Assembly: GCA_030512335.1 (NCBI GenBank)
Contig: JAULSU010000004.1
Coordinates: 2,356,001 to 2,420,000 of the forward strand
Direction: 5' to 3'
DNA: 64,000 nt
Origin: Immersiella caudata
Taxonomy: Eukaryota > Ascomycota > Sordariomycetes > Sordariales > Lasiosphaeriaceae
Below are positions 44,791 to 54,511 of the stretch, one piece after another. The position numbers and the translations under genes were made by a program. Every line of letters starts with the position of its first letter. Position 1 is the stretch's first letter. The notes below the pieces were generated by a model. That model had not been told where the DNA came from and did no database searches. It saw nothing but the letters and a program-made list of their open reading frames with translations.

Positions 44791-46145
44791 AGCGGGTGAC
44801 TGGGGCCTGAATCGCTATAATTGTAGCGCGTCCAGCAAAAACCCAGGCTTCTTAGCGCGGGGAGCGCGTGCAAGTCGGGTTCGGGCGTGCAGCGCCGGAG
44901 TTGTGGGGACAAACTAGACGCAGAGGAGCCCCAACACAAAGTTGAAAGCGGATACCGATCCGGCGGAGCGACCACGGGTTCAAACAGTTTTTGGAGTTGG
45001 CATCATCCTCCGACGAGCACTCGGATGACGGCCGGGCGCAGCCGAATCTTCCGCCGAAGCGGCGGAGGAATGGGATTCTTTGTGCCGCCTGCATGTCAGC
45101 TTATTAATGTGATCCTGGTTGCCATTCATTGATTCGCCCTTCCAAGCGGCTAACATTGATCCCCAACCTCAACCAAGTCTTGGCATCCAAGGTCGGGCAG
45201 TGAGCTTGACCGCCCACAACCCTGGCGCGAGCCCTGTGACGGGTCGCAAAAGGCGTTATTGGAATATAACGAGATGTTATCGAGATGCAAAGAGGCAGCA
45301 AAGAGGCCTTCAGGGGATTTTCTCGTGCCCCTACCGAACAGCAAAAGGCCGGGTGAGGATGCAAAGACGCACGCTGACGCGATGTTCGATCCAGCACAGG
45401 TAGGAAGGATGAAGAGTGCGCTGCAACGCCGCACATCGACTCTGGTGGCGACAGGAGAGGCGGCAATGCTCAGGGACAGCTACCTGCAGCCTTGGCGTGC
45501 GCCTTGAGGTGTCTGAACGAGGCTTCGTGGAGCCGCGGTAACGAATTGCCCGTCTCCCGGATGCGGCCTTTGCACCTGTGGTCGTTCAAGAGAGCGGGAT
45601 CTTGTAGAGGTGCGAGAAGCCGATTGGGAGCGCCGGTCGAACTTTATCAGAGGCCGCGTCAAAGCAGTTGTATACTAGAATCAGCCAGATCTTGAAGGGG
45701 CCGTGCTCCTGCGTGGATCTGATCTTTGACGGACGGACGGCGGCAGGGTACGGGTCGGATTCAAATCGCGGTAGGGAGTCGGGGTACCTTTTGAAGGTCA
45801 AGAAGAAAGCGGTGAAGGCTCATTCGTGCCTTCCTCGTCAGGTTTTTTTTTTTTTCATCTCGGAAGCGTCCTTTTGCTCTTCTCGAACATGCCCTTCGAT
45901 CGCCGTACTCATGCCGCACCCATCATGACCCTGCCCTTCGCTAGAGTGCAGCAGCGCGATCCGAAGGCTGCACAAGCGTCCCCAGTCCCAAAACCTTCGA
46001 GGGGAGACGCACGCACGCGCTTACGATATCCTCTCCGAGCACCTGCGTGCTGCCGATGGTAGATATTCATTCTTTACCCCTCCAACTTTCACCGCGAACT
46101 TGAGATGTTTGGTCGGCTGGGATTCCTGAACCTCAGACCCCGATA
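44791..46145. promoter_or_regulatory. Divergent intergenic region between Zn2Cys6 factor and MFS transporter
   Basis: About 1.36 kb separates two divergent start codons. No internal gene is supported. A T-rich run occurs at 45842-45855. Paired CGG or CCG half-sites were not mapped systematically. Confidence 0.45.
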
Positions 46146-48192
46146 ATGCCTGGTTGGAAATATGCATTTTCTCTCTCCCGTGAGGAGACCAAGGCGGCCA
46201 CCCCGCCAGGGACAGTACGCCTGATAGGTAAGAGAACCCCCAAAGCAGTGTGACGCTCATGCTAACGTTGTTTGTTTGATTCCAGAACACGCTACCACTC
46301 AGCAACCCAATGGCAAATACGTCGACCGCGTCGCCAAATATCCCGTTCCAACGTCGGATCCCGCTGATCCCCTGAACTGGGAGCCATGGAGGAAGATGTC
46401 TTGTCTTGGTTCTGTCTCTCTTTACGCCTTTGTTTGCAACTTTATTTCAGCATCAATAACACCGGCGCTACCCATATGGAATCTTTCATTTCCTCATGAC
46501 CCTAGACCTTTTGACGACCTGATCCGCTTCGTTGCTGTAAGTTTGTACATGTCCCCTTCTCTCGAATACCACCAGGAGCTGACAAGTTCAGCTCAACGTT
46601 CTCCTTCTTGGGCTTGGCAACATCTTTTGGGTGCCTCTAGCAAATATCTTTGGGAGAAGGCCATCCCTTGTTTTCTCGTCCTTGATTTTGTTTGTTGCCA
46701 CGGCCTGTGGAGCCTTCATCTCGGATTTCAACCGAGTTCTCGCCATACGGGCTCTGCAGGGCCTCGGCAGCTCGGTCTCAGAAACCGTGTGTGTGACTAT
46801 TGTCGGAGGCATTTTTTTCGTTGACGAGCGCGGCACGAAGATGGTACGCAGGGAACCATCAACAAGACCGAACAGCTTCTGACCTCCTTCTCTAGGCTTT
46901 CTTCACAGCGTCCTTGGCAAGCGGGTCCGTCGTCGGTGGAATCTGCGGCGGATACATTGCGGCGCGACTTGGCTGGTTCGCCATCTTCAAGATCAACGCA
47001 GCACTGTCGGGGACAGCCTTCCTCTGTGCAGTCTTTCTCGTACCCGAGACAATATACGAGCGAGACTCCCCCTGCCTCCCAATGCAGCGGAACCTTCCTC
47101 GGGCATCACGCTATTTCCCAAGAACACCCGCGCCCTATCTCAGCCTCGCCTCCCTTCCGTCCACGATGCAGATGACGTTGCCCTCTCGATTCCTTGGGTC
47201 CATCACCATCGACCCAGTGGGCCCAAGCTTAACGTGGTATCAGACCTCGTCCTCGAGCGATCTGTCATCGTCGGTTCCCTCTTCCGTTTCATCTTCAGCT
47301 TCCCCGACTCCAGCCCGCCGACAGTCCAAACGCGCAAGGTCATCGCGTGCAACCGTACTCACAGCGCGGTATCGAAAGTATACGTACCTGAGGTCACTTA
47401 CCTTTGGCATGTATCGAGGGAAGGTGGTGCACCAGTTTGCCAAACCATGGAAAACTCTTCGCTTGCCGGCGACCTGGGTCGTCATGCTCCAATACGGTGG
47501 CCTCGTAGGGTCTGCAGCGGCAATTTCGTCGATCGGACCACATATTCTCAGCCTACCTCCCTATGAATGGGGACAGAATTCGGGACTTCTATTTGTCGGC
47601 GCCCTTGTCGGTATCATCTGTGGAGCGGTCTACACCAGTTTTCTTGCCGACCAACGACTCAAGCAGCTGGCGAAGAAGCAGGACTATGGGTTCGCAGAGC
47701 CCGAGTCAAGGATACCTATCATGCTGCCGTCACTCGCTATAGCGACTGGCGGGCTGTTGGTTTTCGGGTTCTGTGCTCAATATCCCGGGCCGTATGAGTG
47801 GATAGGTTTGGAGTTTGCTTATGGCATGGTGGCTTTTGCTCTCACACAAGTGCCATCAATCTGGTTCAGTTATGTGAGCCCCTCCTTCCCCCCCCCCCAG
47901 CAACTGGTACCTTCGAATTCTTCGTTCGCTGGCTGACGTCTCGGTTTAGCTCATCGATTCGTACGCCCAACTAGCTAGCGATTGTTTCGTCATGGTTTGC
48001 ATTTTGCGGGGCATCATACCATTCGCGTGGACTTTCTTTGTCGGCCAGTGGATCGAAAACGACGGTTATCTGATACCGTTTGGGAGTTTTACAGTAATCA
48101 TGGGCGTGTTATCGTTGCTGATTGTGCCTCTTATCTGGGCTGGCAAGAGGATGAGAGTCGCAACGGCTCGTTATGTCGTGGGAAACCAATAG
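46146..48192 (+). CDS. MFS transporter, DHA1-like (601 aa)
   Basis: Five exons (46146-46227, 46286-46536, 46592-46843, 46896-47873, 47950-48192) with introns of 52-76 bp. The first exon is inferred because it supplies MPGWKYAFSLSREETKAATP and an in-frame join to EHATTQQPNGKYV, typical of this subgroup. Membrane segments start at SCLGSVSLYAFVCNFISASI; LANIFGRRPSLVFSSLILFV is motif A and ALQGLGSSVSETVCVTIVGG covers TM4-5. Between the two halves lies a Ser-rich loop. The family signature for the second half is YRGKVVHQFAKPWKTLRLPA. Such proteins export small molecules or take up metabolites at the plasma membrane. Substrate unknown; the adjacent divergent Zn2Cys6 gene is a candidate regulator. 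Confidence 0.85.
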
Positions 48193-49125
48193 CGATGAGT
48201 GATGATTGGAGAAGTCTAGAAGTACAATAACGCAATTTTTTGAGCCTAATCTCGGGTTGAAGATGAGAGATGATGGAATGTGTACTGTTGTTGCGTCCGA
48301 TCAGAGCCCTTTCCCTTGCAGCAAATCTCGGTGTGGAAGATGTTGTCGTTGACCGTATCGCAAGACACGCAGGAAAGGCAACAAACAAAACGACCAGTGC
48401 CGGAGGTTGGGAGGAAAGGCTCAGAAATATTGTTCATGATGACCTTGGTCGCCTCTGGCTCCATGGCAAAGAGGGTCGAGCAGCCTATCTGCGAGCCATC
48501 TGTCCAAGCAACGCTGACACGGCAATCATCGGCGTGGATTGTGAATCGATGGGCCGGCCGGTAGACTGTCTTCTTGTCGAAGGGACTAGGGCTGCGGAAG
48601 GCCACAATGAGGCCCCTTTTGGAAGTGTCGATGTTCTTTTGGACATACTTGAAGCCGCTAAGCTGGCCCTCGTTGTCTGCGGACATGATGGCGTTGGTCT
48701 AGTGTGGCACACCATACGCACATATACATGTGGGTTTGAACGGCGTTTAATTCAAGTAAAGAGTCGTCCGGGCTATCTGGAGAGGCATCTGGTCCATCTA
48801 GAGGTGTATCTAGGCTATCTAAAGGGATATCTGGGCTATATATAAAGGCATTTATGTTAGATAGAGATGTATCTGAGTTATTAAACAAGGCGTTTCACTA
48901 TTCAGCTAAAACCAGTGAGAATTCATCTTGTTTAGCCCATTGATATATAAAAAAAAGCAAGGTATATACAGTCGAATCGGGATTTTCTTTATGGACATCC
49001 CTGCCCTCATTCTCTCCTTGTCCTCAGATCATGTCTGAGACCACCTCCCCACAACATCCGGTATCAGCCAAACGCCAGATTTCAGTCCATCATCCCCGCC
49101 CCCTTTTTTGTGTCTCCAAATAGAC
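48193..49125. other. Convergent spacer with minisatellite
   Basis: About 930 bp between the ends of the MFS and AA9 genes. It contains the 21-bp array at 48766-48891 followed by AT-rich sequence. No protein gene is supported, although frames on both strands stay open through the array because the unit is a multiple of three. Confidence 0.5.
48766..48891 (+). repeat. 21-bp minisatellite, locus 3 (about six units)
   Basis: Units begin at 48766, 48787, 48808, 48829, 48850 and 48871, each 21 bp, with the core ATCTGGGCTATCTAAAGG and decreasing similarity to the right. On the reverse strand they would encode a seven-residue SPDIPLD-like repeat. The period equals that of the arrays near 15.3 and 41.0 kb, but the sequence is different apart from a partial match (CTGGAGAGGC against TTGGAGAAGGC). 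Confidence 0.75.
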
Positions 49126-50565
49126 TTAGACGCATTGGGAGTACCACTCGTTGATGCGGCTGCAGGTTGAGCCCGAAGCGCAGACGGTAGGGCCAGTCCA
49201 GCCGTTGCCGCCGCACTGTCCCCACTTGGTCTGGGTGGCAGAGGGAGCAGCAGCGGTGGTGGTGCTGCTGGGGCGAACGGTGGTGCTAGGGATGAGAGTG
49301 GTGGGGGGGACCTGAGTGGTGCCGCCAGGGGTGGTGGTAGGAGGGGCCTGGGTAGTGCCAGCGCCGCCAGGGAGGGTGGCAGTGCCAGTGGAAGTGATGG
49401 CTGAGGTGCTCTGAGAAATCATGCTGGGAACACCAGCGATGAGGGCCGGGCCGGGAACGGGGTAGACGACTCTGTGGCAAATATCAGCTCATTATCCCCT
49501 GTTTGGAAAATTTTCTGTTGTCTCGGGAGGCCCCGAAAGAGCCTCGAAGGCGTTTCCCGGTCCTGAGACAATGGAAGAAGGACGACAATTATGGGAAGAA
49601 AAACGGTCCGGTTTGCACTTACGGGCTCATGTAGGTGTTGAAAAGGATTCCGGGGTCAGCGGCGCGGTAGAGCGAGGTACCGGGTGTGCCGGCGGGCGAG
49701 AGAGTGCCGGATCCGGTGACGCGGATGTTCATGCACTGGGGGTAGCTCTGAGCTCCATTGGCGTTGGGGGCGCCGTCTTTGGTGGTTGATGTCAGCTACT
49801 AACTTCGATTTGGGACAATTTTTTTGCTGTCTCAGGAGGTAACTCCTCCTCTTCCTCCTGAGACATCAGGGCAAAAAGCCTAAAGGGGCAAAAAGAAGCA
49901 GGAATTGCACATACGGAGAGCGATAATCTCATGGCGAAGGACGTAGTTTCCCGCCTTGAGGTTGGCGGGGATCTGGACGAGCCAGGAGTTTCCGTTGTTC
50001 GTCAGGGTATCGGACGCCCACTCGCCATTCTGATAGCCAGCACCGCCGATCTTGAAAAACCTCAGTGATGCAGGATTGATGTTCTCGCAGGGACCGTTGC
50101 AATCGGCAAGATAGTCGATCACAGGACCCTTGTGGGATTCGGGCCAGCTCGGAGTCCAAACAATGTTGATCTTGGAACCAGCCGCAACGGTGGCGTGGCC
50201 GGCGCCAGGCTTGGCACCCTTGTGGCAGATGACCTCGGAGGTGCCGAAGCTGTTGGGCTCAACGAAGCCGTTATCCTGGTTCAGAGCCGACCAACCGAGG
50301 ACCTTTGGGGCATTCGCAGGGTTATACTTCATGTGGAAATTAGCCCAGGTGATTAGCTTAGAGACAGTCCTGCAGACTTACGAAGTCAGTTGTCGGGTCG
50401 TAGTTGCGATAGTACACACCGTCGACAATAATGTGGCTCACCTAAAGTGCAGTCTTAGCTAGTGCATCTTTAGATATAGCATTCCACGATACTTACATGT
50501 CCATGGGCGGCAACCATGGCAGCACCCGCCAGGGAGGCAAGCAGAGTAGAGGTCTTGGGAGACAT
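49126..50565 (-). CDS. AA9 lytic polysaccharide monooxygenase with CBM1 (346 aa)
   Basis: Five exons (50565-50497, 50441-50382, 50326-49915, 49776-49623, 49471-49126). The signal peptide MSPKTSTLLASLAGAAMVAA is followed by His-Gly-His, so the mature protein would begin with the copper-brace histidine. Family blocks are SHIIVDGVYYRNYDPTT, VLGWSALNQDNGFVEP, EVICHKGAKPGAGHATVAAG (second copper His in GHA), NYVLRHEIIAL and YPQCMNIRV (axial Tyr). A Thr/Pro-rich linker leads to a C-terminal cellulose-binding CBM1 (WGQCGGNGWTGPTVC to EWYSQCV). The layout matches the enzyme once called Cel61/EG4. It cleaves cellulose oxidatively outside the cell with copper and a reductant. Introns 3 and 4 (138 and 151 bp) look like copies of each other. 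The 5' border of exon 3 relies on an AAG acceptor and is the least certain. Confidence 0.93.
49472..49622 (-). other. AA9 intron 4, introner-like with hairpin
   Basis: 151-bp intron (GTAAGTGCAA..CCACAG). It contains an inverted repeat with arms at 49518-49528 and 49561-49571 (TTGTCTCGGGA against TCCTGAGACAA, one mismatch). Near its 3' end it shares AAAATT, TCCAAA and AGCTGATAT with the preceding intron, in the same order. Confidence 0.75.
49777..49914 (-). other. AA9 intron 3, introner-like with hairpin
   Basis: 138-bp intron (GTATGTGCAA..CCAAAG). A perfect 12-bp inverted repeat TGTCTCAGGAGG / CCTCCTGAGACA has arms at 49828-49839 and 49854-49865. The order of elements (GTGCAA near the donor, hairpin, AAAAATTGTCCCAAA, AGCTGACAT, acceptor) parallels intron 4. 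Confidence 0.75.
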
Positions 50566-50622
50566 GTTGATGGCTTGGGATAATTTGATCACTGGACAAG
50601 ATACGGTCGCTGTGAGAACTCG

Positions 50623-50654
<32 letters not shown>

Positions 50655-52171
50655 ACTGCTGGAAAAGAAAAGGGCGACCATGATTCCCGGCGGCGAGGCA
50701 TCCTTTATACGAATGTGACGGGACCATTCCAAGGCCTCTCCGCTTGGTACGACGGCACCGTCCGAACTCTGGTCGTCAACGCTCAGCCGAGGCAGCCGAC
50801 GATGAGACATCGACTCCGATGTAACAGAGGGCGGAGAGGTGGGCCGGGTGAAGGCCTGATGGCACCTCGTGGCGCGAAATTCGAGCGCCCGAGTACATGA
50901 TGGACGACCGTGGAGTCGAGATTTGTAGTGTAGAATCCGCTGCGGGGCGGCTGGGGGGCATGGCAATGGCAGGACGGTAGCATTTGCCCCGTGCTGCGAT
51001 GGGCTTCAGTGGGAACTGAAGGGACTTCGGGAGGGTTTCCGTCTTGATGCCTTGGTGTTGTCCTTGCCGCAATCTTGGAGAGCCGCAAACTCATCGGCTC
51101 AGGGGGGTCGACCTGCGTTGCGATTGGGCGGCAGCGCCCGACCGGTGCCACAGGGGCAATTGCGGTTTCCGGGAAACCATCCAGGAACTGTCGTCGCGGT
51201 CCATCGTGGCCCTTAATTCGGGGGCTGCGGAGGCTCTTCCGCGCCGGGTTGGGAATGGTGCGCCGCCGGGGTCGCACTGCCGCTCAAGCACCCCGGGATC
51301 CCCGCAAACGTTTTTTTTTGTGGGGGAATGCAACACCGTCGCAGCGCGAATCCACCACCTGCAATTTTGCCAAAATCTCGCGAGGCATGCTCGCCATGCG
51401 CATGACGAAGCGATGTCCACAAAGTCGTGATCGAAGTCATTAGCGAACTCGCGAGAACCAGGCGTGACGCCAGCGTCCGGGGCACTTCATTTACTCGCGT
51501 CCCATGGCCAAGGTTCCCGCAATATCGACACCCGTTAAAGCTGAGCCTGACTAAATCCCAATACCGAAGTGCAGAGACGAGCGCGGGTCGGTAGTGCGTA
51601 GCAGCGGTGCTGCTGTAGGTTTGACAGCCCCCCAGTGCGTCATTGGATGTGCGGTTGATGAAGGACGGTCGTCGGAAACCCGCCAAGCATCATGCTGCGA
51701 AACCTCAAAAGGGGCACCTGCACTCGCGCTCTCCAAGACTACAGCACGCTCAATCACCGCACAATCTTTGAGCAGGAATCCATGTTCTTGCGGAATATGG
51801 GCTGCACCGCGCCTAGCGCAAGGCAAGCATTCGCGAAGGGGCATTCCGACGCGACTAGGAAAACGGGAACGACAACCCGATGCTACACAGGAAACACTGT
51901 CTCGGCGCAGCCACCCGACATTGTTTACGACCTTGCGACGTCTTCCCCCGTGATCTGCATCCGTTCACTGTGTTTCTAAAATAGATTCTGCCTCGGTTAA
52001 GACTGTCGTTTTGCCTCGAGTTAACAGCTGAGCAGAGTGCAGTTGAGCACAGTGTAGCTGTGATGTCAACACCTCGATCCAGGGGCTAGAGTTGTCCCAG
52101 CCCATGGCAAACTCGGTGGTTGTGAATGATACAGTTATATTCTACTTTTGCAAGCAAAAGTAAATATCAAG
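50566..52171. other. Upstream region of the AA9 gene and spacer to tRNA-Arg
   Basis: About 1.6 kb without a supported gene. The first ~100 bp next to the AA9 start contain a GCT microsatellite in the presumed leader. The remainder is presumed promoter sequence; no specific regulatory sites were assigned. Confidence 0.5.
50625..50654. repeat. (GCT)10 microsatellite in the presumed AA9 5' leader
   Basis: Ten uninterrupted GCT triplets lie 60 bp upstream of the AA9 start codon, so on the transcribed strand they read as CAG/AGC repeats in the expected leader or proximal promoter. They are not in the coding frame. Confidence 0.85.
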
Positions 52172-52258
52172 GGTCGGGTGGCCTAATGGTAAGGCGTGTC
52201 TCTCCTACAGAGGAGTTACGACAAGACAAGATTGTGGGTTCGAGTCCCACCTCGATCG
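52172..52258 (+). tRNA. tRNA-Arg (anticodon CCU) with intron
   Basis: The cloverleaf closes by eye: acceptor GGTCGGG with CTCGATC (G-U pairs at two positions), D-arm GCC-TAATGGTAA-GGC, anticodon stem TGTCT with AGACA, loop C-T-CCT-A, variable AGATT, T-arm GTGGG-TTCGAGT-CCCAC, discriminator G. An intron of about 15-16 nt sits after position 37 and contains AGGAG, which can pair with the anticodon region CTCCT as in canonical eukaryotic pre-tRNAs. A run of nine T shortly downstream (52265-52273) is a Pol III terminator. It decodes AGG. Confidence 0.9.
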
Positions 52259-53518
52259 ACCTGTTCTTTTTTTTTATAATTTTTTTATAGATTTATTTTG
52301 CTGCTCGACCATCTCTCGACGATTCAGGGGTCGGGTTAAAAAAAACCAGGGGTTCGCGGAACAAAACATTCAGCTACTTAATCGCAAACCTAGATCGGAA
52401 CATGGGAGACAGCAGGCTTCCGTCCCGCGCGGATTGAGAAGTCTGTCTCTCCACGGAACTAGTTTTCGTGTGATTGTTAGAGAGTTTGCATCCTTGACGA
52501 TGTCAGGGGCTAGGATTCGGACGACCCACGTGCAAGTGCGACATTCGATTGAAATGAGAGTTGAACGCCCATCCTCAGTTGCGGGTGTTGTACGGGCAGG
52601 CGAAGACACCGTCACGCGGTGGGAGAAATATGTTTAGCCATTCACATCCCAGGCAGGACCCCTATTACGACCTGGGAAAGCCAGTTTTGAAATTCAAAGA
52701 GGCATTCGCAAGGTCTCTTTACACGCTCTGCCGTTTAACGCAAGGCCTCTTGAGAATGCCAGGAGGTATGGGCAACTTTCATTGCAGCGGGTTAGAGATA
52801 TTTTGAACTCCTCTCTCGCCACTTGAATGTAAGGCGCCGGTACATGTAAGGTATGCACTCTAACCGGGAGATCCAGTGATCAGTTGTAGTTTCTGAGCGG
52901 AGGAAAGAAAGGGCTCTACCGATTCAAGCCCATATGTGGGCCGCTCCGGAGCTCTGCGTCACCGGGCCGGGGCAGAAACTCACACAGGTCGGGAGGACGG
53001 CAATCTGGCGGTTATCTCACGTGGACGTAATCTAATGTTTCAAGCCTCTGAACCAGCTCGTCTTCGGTTTCACTGTGCGGCAGCACCCAACGGACCCGTG
53101 ATACCCTTGGGCTTTTTTAGTCCAATATCCGAGGATTTCACAAACTGCCAGAGCCGCTGACCGGGCCGGGTGGAACGCTGGTGAGGCCGAAGAGCCGATA
53201 CCATCTGGTATCTCGGCATCAAAACGGCCCCGAGGCAACTATAGATTATTTCTCATCCGGTATTTGAGGATCACGCTGTCTCTGAAAACGGCTGCTCACC
53301 GAGCTCAAACGAGTCACGACGCCCCTTATGAATGAGATGAAAAAATAGCCTCAGGAATCGAATTCCGTACACGGACCACCCCTCTCCAAATATATATTGA
53401 CCAATTGGATAACCTCCTCCTCTTTCTTTGTTCACCATTCTGACCTAGACTTGCTTCGCAGACAGCATCGCATCTCGTTCTTGCCGTGCCGTTGGCCCCC
53501 TGCCGCCTTTGAGGGACA
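52259..53518. other. Intergenic region with a dispersed repeat fragment
   Basis: About 1.26 kb. A 24-bp stretch at 52347-52370 occurs again, inverted, at 63649-63672. A frame open through it and on to 52637 could be a remnant of a coding element, but no domain is recognised. The rest shows nothing definite. Confidence 0.5.
52347..52370 (+). repeat. Dispersed 24-bp repeat, copy 1
   Basis: Core GGGGTTCGCGGAACAAAAC. The full 24 bp is identical to the reverse complement of 63649-63672. Both copies can be read as the peptide QGFAEQNI in one frame. Confidence 0.8.
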
Positions 53519-54116
53519 ATGGAGTACGAGAAGAGCCTGCCTCCTTACATAACTACACCATCATGGAAGTATCTCCTGGTGCCGAGTAAGTATATAAGGC
53601 CTTGTCTTTCCCTTCCAGGTTCGTGGCTAATGAGGTTTAGCGACCGATGAAGAAGTGCGGGCTGAATTGGACAGGATTGTGGAGTGTCCCGACCACCTGT
53701 TTGGGTGCCTGGGGCAACGACTAACTTGAATTTAGAGCCTCGATGCCACCGTTGCGGCGCTGAAGTTGAGATGGGCGACACTGTACCGTAGCAAGGGCCT
53801 CCCCGATGAAATGCTCGACTGGACGGCGAGACACGATGTCATGTTTTTGTGTCGGGTAAAGGGATGTAAGCAGCATCTTTAGGGCCATGACTTCGAGGGG
53901 TTTGATGAGCTCGAGGATCACATCAAGGGCGACGCGCACGATGTAAGTCTACCTACCAAGAAACGGCCTGCGATGACATACCTTACTAATACATGCGGCT
54001 AGGACCTTCGTGCCCAAATGCCTGTGAGGGAGCCCCGTGGCGCCAAGCGTAAGCTTGACATCAACCCAGACGAAGAGCATAAGTCAAGACACTCACAGCT
54101 TCCATGCAGCTGCTAA
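53519..54116 (+). pseudogene. Putative small C2H2-finger gene, possibly broken
   Basis: A chain of exon-like segments starts at ATG 53519 (MEYEKSLPPYITTPSWKYLL). An intron with GTAAGT donor and TTTAG acceptor leads to TTDEEVRAELDRI, and after another possible intron to SLDATVAALKLRWATLYRSK and a finger-like CRVKGCKQHL...FDELEDHIKGDAH. A last GTAAGT..CTAG intron leads to DLRAQMPVREPRGAKRKLDI and a stop at 54116. An in-frame TAG at 53880-53882 interrupts the finger and cannot be removed by a plausible intron, and the second splice needs an unusual donor. Either a decayed gene or one with unusual splicing. A single finger would hint at nucleic-acid binding. Confidence 0.4.
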
Positions 54117-54511
54117 TCAGGATCAGAACTGCATCTCGGCCCTCGCCCTCGCCCTCGCCCTCAATCTCACCCCTGATTTTGGCAGTCCATCGCCCGCCAC
54201 TACCTGTAAATTAGAAGAAATAGAGAGTGACTGAGGCCGAGACGGTAACACTTAACTTTGCCAACCATCTGTTTTACATTTCTCTATATACCATCTATCA
54301 GCGGCTCCGCGCATCGACCTGAGAAGGTCGGCTGACGAGAGCCAGGGGATATCATACCAGTTCATGAGCGGGGAATCACGTAGTCCAGATAGCACTGCCG
54401 CCCTCGCCTTGCCGACAACGCCAAAGAAACACGTACAAGAAGAGGAAGAAAGAGCGGGTTCGGGAGGCGCCAGGAAGATTATACAAGAATATACTAATCC
54501 CCCGTCGCCTT
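54117..54511. other. Short intergenic spacer
   Basis: About 400 bp between the doubtful finger gene and the 3' end of UGO1. A short CTCGCC tandem lies just upstream, near 54137-54160, between the gene end and this spacer. Nothing else is seen. Confidence 0.4.

Noticed and set aside
44355..44792. Forward frame over the zinc cluster exon
   Set aside because: The reverse strand encodes a complete Zn2Cys6 cluster; the forward frame is its shadow.
48766..48891. CRISPR-like array
   Set aside because: Units are contiguous 21-bp tandem copies without spacers, in a eukaryotic genome; it is a minisatellite.
52434..52637. Forward frame after the tRNA-Arg gene as an independent protein gene
   Set aside because: Only 67 codons from its first ATG, no domain; it may be the tail of a dispersed repeat but is not supported as a gene.
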